Shown: in pieces, positions 61,924 through 64,000 of the stretch
Layout: every line of letters starts with the position of its first letter
How positions within the stretch are numbered: the first letter of the stretch is position 1
Origin: Paenibacillus turpanensis
GTDB lineage: Bacteria > Bacillota > Bacilli > Paenibacillales > YIM-B00363
Length of the DNA stretch: 64,000 nucleotides
Assembly (NCBI RefSeq): GCF_011421635.1
Contig: NZ_WTLI01000001.1
Span: 33,212-97,211, forward strand
Direction of reading: 5' to 3'
Program-made: the position numbers and the translations under genes
Notes under the pieces: generated by a model
The model's input: the letters and a program-made list of their open reading frames with translations, nothing else
Told to the model about the DNA's origin: nothing
Database searches by the model: none

Positions 61924-64000
61924 TCACCTCTCAACGGTTTCCATGATGAACGCTTCGACGATATCTCCTTCTTTAATATCATTGAAACGCTCCAGGCTGA
62001 TTCCGCATTCGAATCCTTGGGTTACTTCACGTGCGTCGTCTTTGAAACGCTTTAAGCCTTCCAGCTTGCCTTCATAGACTACGACACCGCCCCGGATAAG
62101 ACGAGCTTCCGCGTTACGAACAACTTTGCCGCTCGTAACCATACATCCGGCAATCGCGCCGACCTTGCTGATTTTGAAGACATTGCGCACTTCGGCTTGG
62201 CCGATTACCGTTTCCTTGTAGACCGGATCCAGCATGCCCTTCATTGCCTGCTCAATTTCATCAATTGCCGTGTAAATAACACGGTGCAAGCGAATGTCGA
62301 CCTTCTCTTGGTCGGCTGTTGAAGCGGCTTGCGCATCCGGACGAACGTTAAAGCCGATAATGATTGCACCCGAAGCTGCAGCAAGAATAATGTCGGACTC
62401 GGTAATCGCACCGGCACCGCTGTGAATAATTTTCACGCGCACGCCTTCGATCTCGATTTTTTCAAGGGAGCCACGCAGCGCTTCGACGGAGCCTTGAACG
62501 TCCGCTTTGATGATGACGTTCAATTCCTTCATTTCGCCCTCTTTGATTTTGCTGAACAAGTCGTTAAGCGTTACGCGGGAATTCGCCCCGAGCTCGCTTT
62601 GACGCTTCGTAATGGAGCGTTTGTCCGCAATTTCACGCGCTTTTCGCTCATCCTCAAACACGATAAACGGATCGCCCGCCTGAGGCACGTCGGTCAAACC
62701 GGTAAGCTCAACCGGCGTGGAAGGTCCCGCTTCTTTAATACGGCGTCCCTTATCGTTTACCATGGCACGAACGCGGCCAAAACATACACCGACAACGATC
62801 GCATCGCCGATTTTCAGCGTACCGTTCTGGATCAATACGCGGGCCACAGGACCGCGAGATTTATCAAGCTCGGCCTCAATAACTGTACCGCGAGCGCGTT
62901 TATCCGGATTTGCCTTATACTCCTCCACCTCTGCAACGAGAAGGATCATTTCCAGCAAATTCTCGAGATTCAGGCGCTGCTTTGCCGATACATTGACGAA
63001 AATCGTATCGCCGCCCCACTCTTCCGGTACCAATCCGTACTCAGTCAGCTCTTGCTTAATCCGGTCCGGATTCGCTTCCGGCTTATCGATCTTGTTGACA
63101 GCAACGATAATCGGTACCTTCGCTGCTTTGGCATGTGAGATGGCCTCAACGGTCTGCGGCATGACGCCGTCATCTGCGGCAACGACAAGAATCGTAATAT
63201 CCGTTACTTGAGCCCCGCGAGCACGCATCGTGGTGAACGCCTCGTGGCCTGGAGTATCGAGGAACGTGATTTTCTTGTTGTTGATTTCAACCTGGTATGC
63301 CCCGATATGCTGGGTAATGCCGCCTGCTTCACCTTCAACCACGCTTGTGGAACGGATAGCGTCAAGCAGGGTAGTTTTCCCGTGGTCAACGTGACCCATG
63401 ATCGTAACAACCGGCGGACGTTCTACCAGATCCTCGTCTTCATCCTTTTCTTCGACATCCTCGAAGTTTTCATCGTTAACCGGAATTTTCACTTCCGTTT
63501 CTACACCGTACTCCGCAGTCATTAACAAGACTGTATCCAAATCCAGCTCTTGGTTAATGGTTGCCATCGTTCCCATGAAGAGCAGCTTCTTGATAACCTC
63601 AGAAGCGTCTTTATGAAGCAGCTTCGCAAGCTCTCCAACCGTCATTGGGCCGCGAACGATAACCTTCTTTGGAGTATTATCGATTTTTTCCTTACGAGGC
63701 TGCTCGTTTTGGCCTCTGCCACGACCCTGGTTCCGTCCGCCCTTGCCGCCGCGGAAGTTTCCGCCTTTATTATCGTCAAACCGCTTCTGATTCGGTTTCG
63801 ATTTCTTAACCTGCTTGCCTTTGTTTGCGTCATCACTCGTATCGTCGTTGAACGAACGCTGTGGACGCGCATTGTCACGCACACCGCCGCTTGGTGCCGG
63901 ACGAGCGGCTGCATTGCCATCGCGTCCGCCGCTTGGACGAGCGGCTGCATTACCGTCGCGTCCGCCGCTTGGACGAGCGCCCTGCTCGCCTGGCTTGCGC
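61924..64000 (-). CDS. infB: translation initiation factor IF-2 (partial; N-terminus off the right edge)
   Basis: 691 C-terminal residues of IF-2. The frame is open past 64000 on the leftward strand, so the start is outside the window. G1 motif [10 protein letters not shown]3 DTPGHEAF and G4 NKID are visible, followed by domains II, III (C1) and IV (C2) ending in AFIMETVER. The N-terminal part in view is low in complexity: [10 protein letters not shown] repeats, Gly/Arg/Asn/Gln-rich [11 protein letters not shown], and basic stretches. It binds fMet-tRNA and GTP at the ribosome. Confidence 0.97.
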   Translation of the reverse strand, partial: RKPGEQGARPSGGRDGNAAARPSGGRDGNAAARPAPSGGVRDNARPQRSFNDDTSDDANKGKQVKKSKPNQKRFDDNKGGNFRGGKGGRNQGRGRGQNEQPRKEKIDNTPKKVIVRGPMTVGELAKLLHKDASEVIKKLLFMGTMATINQELDLDTVLLMTAEYGVETEVKIPVNDENFEDVEEKDEDEDLVERPPVVTIMGHVDHGKTTLLDAIRSTSVVEGEAGGITQHIGAYQVEINNKKITFLDTPGHEAFTTMRARGAQVTDITILVVAADDGVMPQTVEAISHAKAAKVPIIVAVNKIDKPEANPDRIKQELTEYGLVPEEWGGDTIFVNVSAKQRLNLENLLEMILLVAEVEEYKANPDKRARGTVIEAELDKSRGPVARVLIQNGTLKIGDAIVVGVCFGRVRAMVNDKGRRIKEAGPSTPVELTGLTDVPQAGDPFIVFEDERKAREIADKRSITKRQSELGANSRVTLNDLFSKIKEGEMKELNVIIKADVQGSVEALRGSLEKIEIEGVRVKIIHSGAGAITESDIILAAASGAIIIGFNVRPDAQAASTADQEKVDIRLHRVIYTAIDEIEQAMKGMLDPVYKETVIGQAEVRNVFKISKVGAIAGCMVTSGKVVRNAEARLIRGGVVVYEGKLEGLKRFKDDAREVTQGFECGISLERFNDIKEGDIVEAFIMETVER
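63901..63978 (-). repeat. 36-bp tandem repeat in infB ([12 protein letters not shown] units)
   Basis: Two copies of a 12-codon unit at 63978-63943 and 63942-63907, differing only at two silent third positions, followed by a degenerate third unit. Encodes [12 protein letters not shown] repeated, part of the flexible IF-2 N-terminus. Confidence 0.85.

Noticed and set aside
1..64000. CRISPR array, insertion sequence, prophage or integrative element
   Set aside because: No spaced direct repeats, transposase or phage genes, or flanking repeats were found; gene order is mostly conserved chromosomal.

Overview
The window looks like chromosomal DNA of a spore-forming, facultatively anaerobic Bacillota, most probably Paenibacillaceae (Paenibacillus or a close relative). 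The evidence is a set of sporulation genes (spoVS, spoIIIE, dpaA/dpaB behind a sigma-K-type promoter, a SleB-type hydrolase, a YjcZ-like micro-protein), strong GGAGG ribosome-binding sites, many TTG starts (recA, dapA, dapG, rnjB, dut, yajQ, rodZ, korA, ribF), and a gene order that follows the Bacillus subtilis infB to miaB/ymcA region on the minus strand.

Left end (1-1.9 kb): a partial HAD-like phosphatase, a 38-residue YjcZ-like protein, a family 2 glycosyltransferase, and a 61-residue membrane protein preceded by an Fnr-type box placed exactly as for a class II activated promoter.

Anaerobic nitrogen-oxide island (1.9-13.9 kb): a divergent control region at about 11.54-11.67 kb carries three Fnr-type palindromes. 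Leftward runs a probable 9.5 kb transcription unit: scdA/ric (Fe-S repair), narK (nitrate/nitrite transport), a NarI/DsrM-like membrane anchor with a zinc ribbon, an assimilatory-type (Nas/NarB) molybdopterin oxidoreductase, a four-cluster ferredoxin, a Tat-exported Rieske protein, three small unrecognised proteins, then moaD, moeA and mobB for molybdenum cofactor. Rightward runs a tandem-DUF2249 protein, a 12-helix His-rich membrane protein and a SufT/MIP18-type protein. No narG/H/J/I genes occur in the window, so this looks like an unusual membrane-linked nitrate (or related) reductase.

Middle (13.9-23.0 kb): LysM-CAP protein; tRNA-Asp(GUC) directly upstream of gluQRS, whose known substrate is queuosine-34 of tRNA-Asp; a chemoreceptor with a Fur-like box; ferritin; an erythromycin-esterase-family protein; a DUF975 protein; then ricA and miaB.

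Conserved block (23.0-64.0 kb, all minus strand): pduL, korB/korA, M19 dipeptidase, spoVS, ymdB, rny, recX, recA (with a LexA box), cinA, pgsA, rimO, yajQ, rodZ, ymfK, ymfJ, ymfI, the ymfH/ymfF peptidase pair, a SleB-type hydrolase, spoIIIE, ylzJ, tepA, rnjB, dapA, dapG, a decayed asd remnant, dpaB, dpaA, dut, mlpA, ylxY, pnp, rpsO, ribF, truB, nrnA, rbfA and the 3' part of infB. These serve translation, RNA decay, DNA repair, lysine/dipicolinate synthesis and sporulation. Where asd sits in B. subtilis, only about 55 C-terminal codons with two frameshifts remain, so another asd must exist elsewhere if the cell makes its own diaminopimelate. No gene-free stretch longer than 300 bases, no insertion sequence, no prophage and no CRISPR array were seen.
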